Shown one piece after another: positions 35,408-42,253 of a stretch of 64,000 nucleotides of DNA. Source of the DNA: DASVWZ01 sp963715675. Lineage in GTDB: Bacteria > Acidobacteriota > Terriglobia > Terriglobales > Acidobacteriaceae. The notes under the pieces are model-generated. The model saw only the letters and a program-made list of their open reading frames with translations. It was not told the origin of the DNA and did no database searches. The position numbers and the translations under genes were made by a program. Each line of letters starts with the position of its first letter. Positions within the stretch are counted from its first letter, which is position 1. The DNA is taken from NCBI GenBank assembly GCA_963715675.1, contig OY970265.1, forward strand, positions 3,720,001 to 3,784,000. The letters are read 5' to 3'.

Positions 35408-36145
35408 CTAACCTCTTCGCTTGTAGTACACCGCGAACTCGTATCCCTGATTCGCCGGAAATAGCTCTGCGACTTTTCTCAGGCGCTCAGCTAACTGTTG
35501 CGGCGCCAGCAGCGGATAGTCCCGCTCACGCAGGTCGTAGTAATCCACATCGATAAACAGCGACAGCAAGTAGATCGAGATCGCGTCAGAGAAGGTCGCG
35601 GCAAAATAGTCGTTCTTGTGTTTCTCGACATCGGGTCCCGGCGCGCTTGCCGCCTTGCGCGATTCCCACGCATCCAGCGAAGTTTCTCCGCGGGCATTCG
35701 ATTCCACCTGCTTCCACACCAGGTCGGCAAACGCCTGCGACACGCCGGCCCGCTCCACCACCGCGTGTCCCACATTGATGTAGAACTCGAATGCGACGGA
35801 AAACTTGTCGTCCATCAGCCGGGTGGAAATGAATACGCATTGCGAGTCGCCCAGATCGAGGTTGCGGTGGCAGACGGCGTGATCGCTCAGCGCGACATCA
35901 TAGCGGTCGGCGATCACGGTTTCATCGCCCTGGTTCACGGTGAGCGGCACGAAGTAGTAAGCCTGGCGGCGGAGCGCGGCCGCGGCGGAGTCGGGCACAG
36001 CGGCCACCATGCGCTCCAGGTCAGACGCAGAGACCGTCATTTCGCCGGAGATGGCGTAACAGATCCCGTTCGGCGCCTGGGTCACCGGGGTTTGGCGGAC
36101 CACCTCCGCCGGGGGACGCGTAATTGCCGAAGCAGCTTGAGACAT
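35408..36145 (-). CDS. Hypothetical cytosolic protein
   Basis: 245 residues from ATG 36145 (MSQAASAITRPPAEV). No signal peptide or membrane helix, and I recognise no family. It has one cysteine in the N-terminal third (NGICYAISGEM) and conserved-looking aromatic stretches (FEFYINVGHAVVERAG, DVDYYDLRERDYPLL). A longer frame to 36511 overlaps the divergent gene and is rejected. TAAAAT lies seven bases before the ATG, suggesting a leaderless message. Confidence 0.65.
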   Translation of the reverse strand: MSQAASAITRPPAEVVRQTPVTQAPNGICYAISGEMTVSASDLERMVAAVPDSAAAALRRQAYYFVPLTVNQGDETVIADRYDVALSDHAVCHRNLDLGDSQCVFISTRLMDDKFSVAFEFYINVGHAVVERAGVSQAFADLVWKQVESNARGETSLDAWESRKAASAPGPDVEKHKNDYFAATFSDAISIYLLSLFIDVDYYDLRERDYPLLAPQQLAERLRKVAELFPANQGYEFAVYYKRRG

Positions 36146-36151
36146 GGCTTG

Positions 36152-36195
36152 TATTTTAGCGCACTGGCAGGATGGTGCCCCGTCGGCGCTACAAT
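36152..36195. promoter_or_regulatory. Divergent -10 boxes close to both start codons
   Basis: On the minus strand TAAAAT ends seven bases before the ATG at 36145. On the plus strand TACAAT (36190-36195) ends seven bases before the ATG at 36203. Both would place transcription starts at or next to the start codon, in a gap of only 57 bp. Confidence 0.4.
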
Positions 36196-36202
36196 CTGAG
36201 TG

Positions 36203-36541
36203 ATGCCTCCGGCTGAAACTCGCCCTTATACGCCGCCCTGGTACATGGTGCCGGTGCGGGTGGTGCTCATTACCTTTCTTCTTACGCTGCTTTCGTTCGC
36301 CGTTAGTTTGCTGCTGGCCATCCTGGGCCTGGCGATTTCTGCCCACATACACGGCGTGCATCCAAACATGGCCGCAGCGTACCGCCATTTTGCTTTTCCA
36401 GTGGCGATGACCGTGGCTGCGGTGGTCCTGATTTGCGCCACGGTCGTCGAAGTCCGCCAGTACCGGCAAGCCAAGGCGTTGGCGGAGATCGCCCGAGCCA
36501 GCGGGTGCCACGGTTCAGGTTGCTCGCCCCTGCTTTGCTGA
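36203..36541 (+). CDS. Small membrane protein, unknown function
   Basis: 112 residues with two hydrophobic segments (about 15-45 and 65-85). A short cytosolic tail contains VEVRQYRQAKALAEIARAS and ends in a Cys-containing GCHGSGCSPLLC. No family recognised. Divergent from the hypothetical at 35408-36145. Confidence 0.5.
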   Translation: MPPAETRPYTPPWYMVPVRVVLITFLLTLLSFAVSLLLAILGLAISAHIHGVHPNMAAAYRHFAFPVAMTVAAVVLICATVVEVRQYRQAKALAEIARASGCHGSGCSPLLC

Positions 36542-36581
36542 AGCTTCCGACGCAGCTCGGTCATTGTTAGGTCAAGCGAGA

Positions 36582-36587
36582 TACAAT
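36582..36587 (+). promoter_or_regulatory. -10 box five bases before the amidotransferase ATG
   Basis: TACAAT is followed by CAGCC and then ATG. There is no ribosome-binding site between, so a leaderless message is likely. Confidence 0.4.
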
Positions 36588-36592
36588 CAGCC

Positions 36593-37330
36593 ATGCGCCC
36601 ACGCATTGCCATTCCCGTTCCGCACTCTGGCGATCCGGAATACGCCCAAAGAGCCTATCCGCAATATGCGGCAGCGGTTGAAAATGCCGGCGCGGAAGCC
36701 CTGCAGATTCCGCTCGACCAGCCTCCGGCCATGGTTATGAAACTGATCGAGCGCTGCGATGCAGTATTACTCCCCGGAAGCAAAGCCGATGTCGATCCCG
36801 CCAAGTACGGCGCCGCGCGCGACCCCCAAACCGCTGCCGCGGACGCGGCCCGCGACACCGTCGATGAATTGCTGCTGCAGGATGCCTACAATATGCGCAA
36901 GCCGGTGCTGGCCATTTGCTACGGCATGCAGGCCTTGAACGTTTACCGCACCGGGACCCTCATCCAGCATATTGAATCGGCCATCAATCACCGCGCTGGA
37001 CGCCAGGTCGCGGTGGCGCATACGGTGGAAATTCAGCCGGGATCGAAGCTGGCTGAGATCGTCGCAGCGAACGCGAAAATTGGACCCCAATTCAATGTCC
37101 CGGTCAATTCCAGCCATCACCAGTCGGCGGACGTTGTGGGCGACGGACTGCGGGTGGTGGCGCGCTGTCCAGACGATGGCATCATCGAAGGCGTGGAGGG
37201 AACTTCGCCGGATCACTTCGTGGTCGGTGTCCAATGGCATCCCGAACGAACCGTCAACGATGACGAACCCTCGCGCGCCATCTTTCGAGCGCTGGTGGAT
37301 GCCGCGAACGTGCGACGCGGCGAGCCGTAA
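36593..37330 (+). CDS. Class I glutamine amidotransferase-like hydrolase (PuuD-type, peptidase C26)
   Basis: 245 residues. The nucleophile elbow is LAICYGMQALNV (Cys near residue 110), and the partner His and Glu lie in VGVQWHPERT. LLPGSKADVDPAKYG is typical of gamma-glutamyl-gamma-aminobutyrate hydrolases. Likely hydrolyses a gamma-glutamyl amide; the natural substrate cannot be told from the sequence. No putrescine-pathway genes are nearby. Confidence 0.88.
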   Translation: MRPRIAIPVPHSGDPEYAQRAYPQYAAAVENAGAEALQIPLDQPPAMVMKLIERCDAVLLPGSKADVDPAKYGAARDPQTAAADAARDTVDELLLQDAYNMRKPVLAICYGMQALNVYRTGTLIQHIESAINHRAGRQVAVAHTVEIQPGSKLAEIVAANAKIGPQFNVPVNSSHHQSADVVGDGLRVVARCPDDGIIEGVEGTSPDHFVVGVQWHPERTVNDDEPSRAIFRALVDAANVRRGEP

Positions 37331-37430
37331 GAGCAACCACGAATTTTCTCGGATTCACCCGGATCGATCAGGGAGTTTTTATCCTCGAAGCGACCCTGAT
37401 TGAGAGTGGCACGAAGGCTTCTTACCTCGT

Positions 37431-37460
37431 GTGATCCGTGGGGATCCGTGCTGATCCGTG
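37431..37460. repeat. Tandem 10-mer repeat (NNGATCCGTG)3
   Basis: Three exact 10-base steps: GTGATCCGTG, GGGATCCGTG, CTGATCCGTG. The related words GAATCCGCG and CAATCCGTG occur at 37999-38019, on the other side of ispF. A dispersed repeat family flanking this gene is likely. Confidence 0.65.
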
Positions 37461-37466
37461 GCTGGT

Positions 37467-37964
37467 TTACTCTCTTTTTCCCAGCAGCACGACCGCGTGT
37501 GCGATGGCGGCGTTGTCGGTGCCCAGGCCTTCCGGAGTTTTCGCCTTCAGGCCGACGTGGTCTCCGGGAATGCCGAGCAGCTTGGCGACATGCTGGCGGA
37601 TGGTTGCAGCGTGCGGGCCAATTTTGGGTGCGGCGAGAATCAGGGTTGAATCCACGTTGGCTAGTTCGTAGCCTGCATCGCGCACGCGCTTCAGAGCCTC
37701 TTCGAGAAAAATCGCCGAGTCCGCGCCCTTCCATTTCACGTCAGACGGCGGAAACAGCGACCCGATGTCCGGAGCGGCCACCGCGCCGAGCAGCGCGTCG
37801 GTCAGCGCATGCAGGAGCACGTCGCCGTCGGAGTGTCCGCCCAGCCCATGCGAGTGTGGCAGAAATACTCCGCCGATCTTCAGGGGAATACCGGGTTTGA
37901 ATTCGTGTGAGTCGAAGCCATAGCCGATGCGAGTCGTCGGTCGTCGGTCGTTAGTCGTTGGCAT
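37467..37964 (-). CDS. ispF: 2-C-methyl-D-erythritol 2,4-cyclodiphosphate synthase
   Basis: MEP pathway zinc enzyme. From ATG 37964 there are 165 residues. The core opens RIGYGFDSHEF (metal-binding Asp and His), then LGGHSDGDVLLHALTDALLG and the closing KTPEGLG. The first 11 residues (MPTTNDRRPTT) are read from the GTCGTTGG repeat and are absent from relatives, so translation may have been extended into the repeat. It is 57 bp after ispD. Confidence 0.95.
   Translation of the reverse strand: MPTTNDRRPTTRIGYGFDSHEFKPGIPLKIGGVFLPHSHGLGGHSDGDVLLHALTDALLGAVAAPDIGSLFPPSDVKWKGADSAIFLEEALKRVRDAGYELANVDSTLILAAPKIGPHAATIRQHVAKLLGIPGDHVGLKAKTPEGLGTDNAAIAHAVVLLGKRE
37933..37961. repeat. GTCGTTGG-type dispersed repeat at the ispF start
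   Basis: GTCGTCGGTCGTCGGTCGTTAGTCGTTGG: tandem units shared with the element at 25111-25138. Here it overlaps the first codons of ispF. Confidence 0.65.
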
Positions 37965-38021
37965 GAAAATGGATACGCACTCCGAGGATCGACGCGTGAG
38001 AATCCGCGCCAATCCGTGACT

Positions 38022-38750
38022 CTAATTCCCTAAATAAAACTCCGCCAGTTCTAAATCTCCCGGCGTGGTGATCTTGATGTTCCTTGGCGATCCCATCACC
38101 ACAGCAACCCGATGTCCGGACCGCTCCACCAGCGAGGCCTCATCGGTGCCCAGGAAGCCAACCGCGGCCGCCTCGTCGAAAGCTTTCTTGATCACTTCAT
38201 AGCCAAATCCCTGCGGAGTCTGCGCCATAACTACCTTCTCACGCGGAATGGTCGCCGTGATTAACGCGCCTTCCGAGGTGCGCTCCACCTGCTTCACCGT
38301 ATCGATGGCCGGGGTTCCCGCGATGGCGGCGCCATACTTCTGCGCGGCCTGAATCACGTTGTGGATAATTTCCAGGCTCACAAAGGGCCGCACCGCATCG
38401 TGCACCAGGACAATATCGTCGCTCGCGGCGGTAACCGCTGCCAGGGCATTGGCCACGGACTGCTGCCGGTGCTCGCCGCCCTCCACCCAGTGAATCTTTT
38501 TCTGCAGAACGTCTTTCGCTTCCCTCTTCAGCCGCTGGCGAAAACTATCGATTTCATTCGCGCGCAAGGCCACGCAGATTTCGGCGACTTCAGGGCTGGC
38601 GGCAAACTTGCGCAAAGTGTGAATCAGAATCGGCGTGCCGCCCAGGTCAGTGAATTGTTTGCTGGCGATGTGCGCCCTGGATTTCGCGCTGGGGGCAGAG
38701 GCCATTCGCGTGCCCAGCCCTGCCGCCGGAATGATGACGATCACCTTCAT
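38022..38750 (-). CDS. ispD: 2-C-methyl-D-erythritol 4-phosphate cytidylyltransferase
   Basis: Makes CDP-ME from MEP and CTP. The nucleotide loop is IIPAAGLGTRM; the residues SKQFTDLGGTPIL (GxP-Lys) and VLVHDAVRPFVS are standard. 242 residues. Downstream is ispF, and upstream the PIN/TRAM gene, the same order as yacL-ispD-ispF of Firmicutes. Confidence 0.96.
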   Translation of the reverse strand: MKVIVIIPAAGLGTRMASAPSAKSRAHIASKQFTDLGGTPILIHTLRKFAASPEVAEICVALRANEIDSFRQRLKREAKDVLQKKIHWVEGGEHRQQSVANALAAVTAASDDIVLVHDAVRPFVSLEIIHNVIQAAQKYGAAIAGTPAIDTVKQVERTSEGALITATIPREKVVMAQTPQGFGYEVIKKAFDEAAAVGFLGTDEASLVERSGHRVAVVMGSPRNIKITTPGDLELAEFYLGN

Positions 38751-38909
38751 CGCGGGCTGTAAGTATACGAGGGGCGGCGGCCCGCTTTCAAATTGAGCCC
38801 CATCAAAGCAACCCGCTGCGTAGTCGCGGGCCGGAGCGCGCCCCTGGCAAGCAGACGAAAGGTGGGAGATTGACCTCCCGCCTCTTCATCGATCTGCAGT
38901 CTGTGGGGA

Positions 38910-40013
38910 CTACTCTGCTGCGTGCGGTTCCGCCACCGTCGGCGAAACGGTCTTCTTGACCTCCACTGCCGAAACCGCCGCTGTGGTGGCGGCCACTCCC
39001 CGCGGTTCGGTTCTCTGCACCGCGGTAGCGCGTTCATCCCACTTGCCGAAGATCATCTTTCCCGCCGTGGTCTGCAGCACCGATGTGACCGCGATGTCGA
39101 TAGTCTTTCCGATCATCTTCCGCGCGTTGTCCACGACCACCATGGTGCCGTCGTCCAGATATGCGACGCCCTGGTTGTATTCCTTGCCTTCCTTCAGGAT
39201 AAACACTTTCATGGTCTCGCCTGGCAGCACGATCGGCTTGAGCGAGTTTGCCAGTTCGTTGATGTTCAGCACCTCGACGCCCTGCAGTTGCGCCACTTTG
39301 TTGAGGTTGAAGTCGTTGGTGATGATTTTCCCCTCATACAGTTTGGCCAGTTCAATCAGTTTCAGATCGACTTCGCGCACCGTGGGGAAATCGTCTTCGA
39401 CGATTTGAATCTGCACGGAGGCGGTCTTCTGCAGCCGCTGCAGGACATCCAGGCCGCGGCGCCCCCGGTTGCGTTTGAGGGAATCGGCCGAGTCGGCGAC
39501 CAGCTGCAATTCGCGCAGCACAAACTGCGGAATTACCAGCAACCCGTCGAGAAACCCGGTCTCCGCGATATCGGCGATGCGGCCGTCGATAATGACGCTG
39601 GTATCCAGGATCTTGTAACTCCTTTTGGACTGCTTCTCGCCACCGAAGATGCCGCCCAGGGCCGACAAGTTCAGCAAATCCCCTTTGTTCGCGCCCACGA
39701 TCAGGCCTACATATGCCATGAGAGCCATCACCATGAGCTGAAGAAAACTCTGGGTGTGGCCGGGGGTAAGGCTGTTGCGGATGACCAGCGCGAAAAGGTA
39801 GGCGCCAATGATTCCGAGCACGCTGCCGATGGCGGCTCCAATCAGGCGTTTCAGACTGACCAGACGCAGCCGCCATTCGAACAGAACGATGGCCGTTCCC
39901 AGAATTACTCCGACTCCGGCGTCCGCCTGTGGCGACAGACCAAAGGGCTGAATTAGGTAACAAGTGGCGGCAACAAAGAACACGAATAAAAGTCGAATCA
40001 GTATCAAATCCAA
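38910..40013 (-). CDS. Membrane-anchored PIN/TRAM-domain protein (YacL family)
   Basis: 367 residues from TTG 40013, which follows GAGGAGG at nine bases. Earlier in-frame codons lack a ribosome site. Four membrane helices (about 1-110) precede a PIN nuclease domain (KILDTSVIIDGRIADI, VLRELQLVADS, IITNDFNLNKVAQ with acidic ligands). A TRAM domain (about 275-340) follows, then an Ala-Val-rich tail. PIN/TRAM proteins are thought to bind or cut RNA; the target is unknown. Confidence 0.9.
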   Translation of the reverse strand: MDLILIRLLFVFFVAATCYLIQPFGLSPQADAGVGVILGTAIVLFEWRLRLVSLKRLIGAAIGSVLGIIGAYLFALVIRNSLTPGHTQSFLQLMVMALMAYVGLIVGANKGDLLNLSALGGIFGGEKQSKRSYKILDTSVIIDGRIADIAETGFLDGLLVIPQFVLRELQLVADSADSLKRNRGRRGLDVLQRLQKTASVQIQIVEDDFPTVREVDLKLIELAKLYEGKIITNDFNLNKVAQLQGVEVLNINELANSLKPIVLPGETMKVFILKEGKEYNQGVAYLDDGTMVVVDNARKMIGKTIDIAVTSVLQTTAGKMIFGKWDERATAVQRTEPRGVAATTAAVSAVEVKKTVSPTVAEPHAAE

Positions 40014-40406
40014 GTTATAAAACCTCCTCGGGTCTCGCCTTCGCCCTGCGGCGCAAGGATGAAACCCGCAAAGCTGCCTCTCACCGAAATACCGGCAGCG
40101 TGTGCTCGATACGGAGCGTATGAAAAAAACGGCGGATGAGAAAGCGCTCCGTCCATCTTCAGAACCGGCCGGTTCTGAGAACAAGTAATCCAGTGTGAAG
40201 TATATACCGGCGTCCACACATTCCTAATTACGGTGGTCACAGGGGGCTGTGATGTCCGGGCCGGGATGGCCCGTCCGCATCGCAGACGCTGGTAAACTCG
40301 TGACCAGGTTGGCCAATACGTTTGACAGGGAGGGACTGATTGGGGCATGGAATCATTTGGAGTTCCATGATCCGATGACTCCATGATTCAATTTCCCGAG
40401 GCTCTT

Positions 40407-41363
40407 ATGAAAGCTATTGTCATCAGTCGCTTAGGCGGTCCCGAGGTGCTGGAAGTGCGAGATCTTCCGGATCCGGTTCCGGCCGGCGGAACAGAACTTG
40501 TACAGGTTCAAGCCGGAGGCCTGAACTTCGCCGATGTCCTTACCGCCCGAGGCGGGTATCCCGGAACGCCGAAGCCGCCGCTGATTGCCGGCCGCGAATT
40601 CTGTGGCATTCGCCAGCGTGATGGGCAGCGCGTGATGGGCTACGCACAATGGGCGGCATTCGCCCAGCGCATGATGGCCCGGCCGGAAGTGCTCTGGCCG
40701 GTTCCTGAATCATGGAGTGCGGAGGAAGGCGCCGCCTTTCCGGTCAATTATTTCACCGCCTGGTTCGCATACTGGAAGGCCGGACTTCTCGATCCACGGG
40801 GTAAGAACCCACGGGTTTTGATTCATGCGGTGGCCGGAGGGGTTGGAACGGCGTGCGTGCAGATTGGCAAACTGCTGAAAGTGGAAATGTATGGCACATC
40901 TTCTTCAGAAGAAAAACTTGCCAGAGTGAAGCAACTTGGGCTGCAGCACGGCATCAATTATAAAGAGCGCGATTACGAACAAGCGGTGAAGGACCTCGCT
41001 CACGGAGAGGGCGTCGACGCTGTCTTCGAGATGCTGGGCGGAGAACATACCAACCGCAGCGTGCGCTGTTTGCGCGATTTTGGCCGGGTGATTGTCTACG
41101 GCAGCGCCACGGGCGAAAAGGCGGAACTCGATACGCGATTGCTGTACGCCAAAGGCGCCAGCGTCCACGGATTGTGGTTGACGTATCTTTCCGCGAACCG
41201 TGAACTCATGCAGCAAGCCTGGCAACAACTTTCCCAGTGGACATCGCAGGGACATCTGCGTCCGATCGTCGGTCATGTTTTGCCGATGGAACAAGCGCAG
41301 GAAGCGTACCGCTGGCTCGCAGAAGGCAGGAATTTTGGCAAGGTCGTAATAAGGATTCCGTAG
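40407..41363 (+). CDS. MDR-superfamily quinone oxidoreductase-like enzyme
   Basis: 318 residues from ATG 40407 (MKAIVISRLGGPEVLEV). Medium-chain dehydrogenase fold without catalytic zinc ligands. The NADPH-binding segment is AVAGGVGTACVQIGKLL. The motif GLNFADVLTARGGYPG places it with VAT-1/quinone oxidoreductases. Substrate unknown. It is a monocistronic gene with a non-coding stretch downstream. Confidence 0.88.
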   Translation: MKAIVISRLGGPEVLEVRDLPDPVPAGGTELVQVQAGGLNFADVLTARGGYPGTPKPPLIAGREFCGIRQRDGQRVMGYAQWAAFAQRMMARPEVLWPVPESWSAEEGAAFPVNYFTAWFAYWKAGLLDPRGKNPRVLIHAVAGGVGTACVQIGKLLKVEMYGTSSSEEKLARVKQLGLQHGINYKERDYEQAVKDLAHGEGVDAVFEMLGGEHTNRSVRCLRDFGRVIVYGSATGEKAELDTRLLYAKGASVHGLWLTYLSANRELMQQAWQQLSQWTSQGHLRPIVGHVLPMEQAQEAYRWLAEGRNFGKVVIRIP

Positions 41364-41807
41364 TTCGCGCTGCTCCGATTGTCGAAGCTCGACGCACGGC
41401 GCAGCCATCTCCGCGCGATTTACAAAACGTTACAGGTGGTTGGGTGACAAGTTCGCTAACGAGAAGAACGCGCGGCCGTCCAATACTTCGATTGCGGCCC
41501 GTGAGACAAGGGAACTTTTGCTGCGGGCGGCGCGTATCTCCACTCGTTGCTTGAGAACCGGGCGACAACCATCCCCGGCTCTGGAGAAAATTTGAGGGGT
41601 TAAGGGACTGGCTCACTTTCGGTTTGGCGGCCCAGGTGAACCCAGTCCTCAGGCGGAGCATCCGGTCTTTGAAGACCCGCGCTCGTCGTCTTAACCCCGC
41701 GCCTGCATTGTAGGGCTTTCGCGGGAAAAACGCAAGTTTTTTTGCGCGGCCCAATTCACGCCGCCCCAGCCGGTTCCCGACGCTTTTCGGGAAAGAAAAG
41801 GAAAGGT
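41364..41807. other. 444-bp non-coding stretch with strong pairing potential
   Basis: No supported gene on either strand, although a long minus-strand frame crosses it. A hairpin GGCCG(TC)CAAT-ACTTCG-ATTG-CGGCC lies at 41474-41499, and the structure at 41596-41698 is listed separately. An AAAAAC-GCAA-GTTTTTTT element near 41729-41747 could terminate transcription. The rest is unassigned. Confidence 0.5.
41596..41698 (+). ncRNA. Candidate structured RNA (class unknown)
   Basis: A closing stem GGGGTTAAG / CTTAACCCC (9 bp, ends 41596 and 41698) encloses two hairpins: GGACTGG / CCAGTCC (41605-41648), extended inside by CAC/GTG, and GGTCTT-TG-AAGACC (41664-41677). Together this is a three-way junction. 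It is followed within about 50 bases by a possible terminator and lies 110 bases before an exported protein gene. It could be a small RNA or a 5'UTR element. I could not match it to 6S, tmRNA, RNase P or SRP RNA. The strand is a guess. Confidence 0.4.
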
Positions 41808-42185
41808 ATGAAGTTTGCGAACGGTTTGAAGGGCTTGCTTTTGGGATTGGCCTTACTGCTGGCAGCCAGCGCGTGGGCATCGAACAAGGGTTCGATCGAA
41901 ATTACGGACAACGTCAGTGTCGGCGGACAACAACTGAAGGCCGGCGACTACTCGCTTCGCTGGGAAGGCAATGGGGCGAACGTTGAGCTGAGCATCCTGA
42001 AGGGCAACAAGGTCGTGGCCACGACTCCTGCGCATCTCATGGACGTGACGCAGTCGGCGGGCAGAGATATGGTCCTCACCAAGACCAATGCCGATGGAAG
42101 CAAATCGCTAAGCCAGATTCAGTTGGCCGGCAAGAGATTCGCCATCGAGATCGGCCAGGAATCGGCGTCCGGCGGCGACAAGTAA
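41808..42185 (+). CDS. Small exported protein, unknown function
   Basis: 125 residues from ATG 41808, which follows AAAGG. The signal peptide is KGLLLGLALLLAASAWA. The mature part (SIEITDNVSVGGQQLKAGDY and a regular strand pattern) resembles small periplasmic beta-sandwich proteins common in Acidobacteria. No known function. Followed by a good terminator. Confidence 0.75.
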   Translation: MKFANGLKGLLLGLALLLAASAWASNKGSIEITDNVSVGGQQLKAGDYSLRWEGNGANVELSILKGNKVVATTPAHLMDVTQSAGRDMVLTKTNADGSKSLSQIQLAGKRFAIEIGQESASGGDK

Positions 42186-42206
42186 ATCAATTTCTCTCTC
42201 CACAGC

Positions 42207-42234
42207 CGGGGAGCAGAACATCGCTCCCCGTTTT
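42207..42234 (+). terminator. Rho-independent terminator
   Basis: CGGGGAGC-AGAACATC-GCTCCCCG followed by TTTT. It ends the small exported protein gene and lies just before the convergent M1-like gene. Confidence 0.85.
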
Positions 42235-42253
42235 CTCTCCGACCTGCCCCGGC

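Noticed and set aside
35408..36511. Extended 367-codon version of the hypothetical at 35408-36145
   Set aside because: The extra 122 codons are antisense to the small membrane protein gene and precede a good start with a -10 box.
41364..41807. tmRNA, RNase P RNA or SRP RNA
   Set aside because: No tmRNA ends, no GAAAGTCCGG-type RNase P core and no GGAAG-type SRP loop could be found.
41206..41880. 224-codon minus-strand frame over the gap at 41.4-41.8 kb
   Set aside because: It runs through the end of the oxidoreductase and a region of strong RNA pairing, starts inside the opposite-strand exported protein gene, and has no domain or ribosome site.
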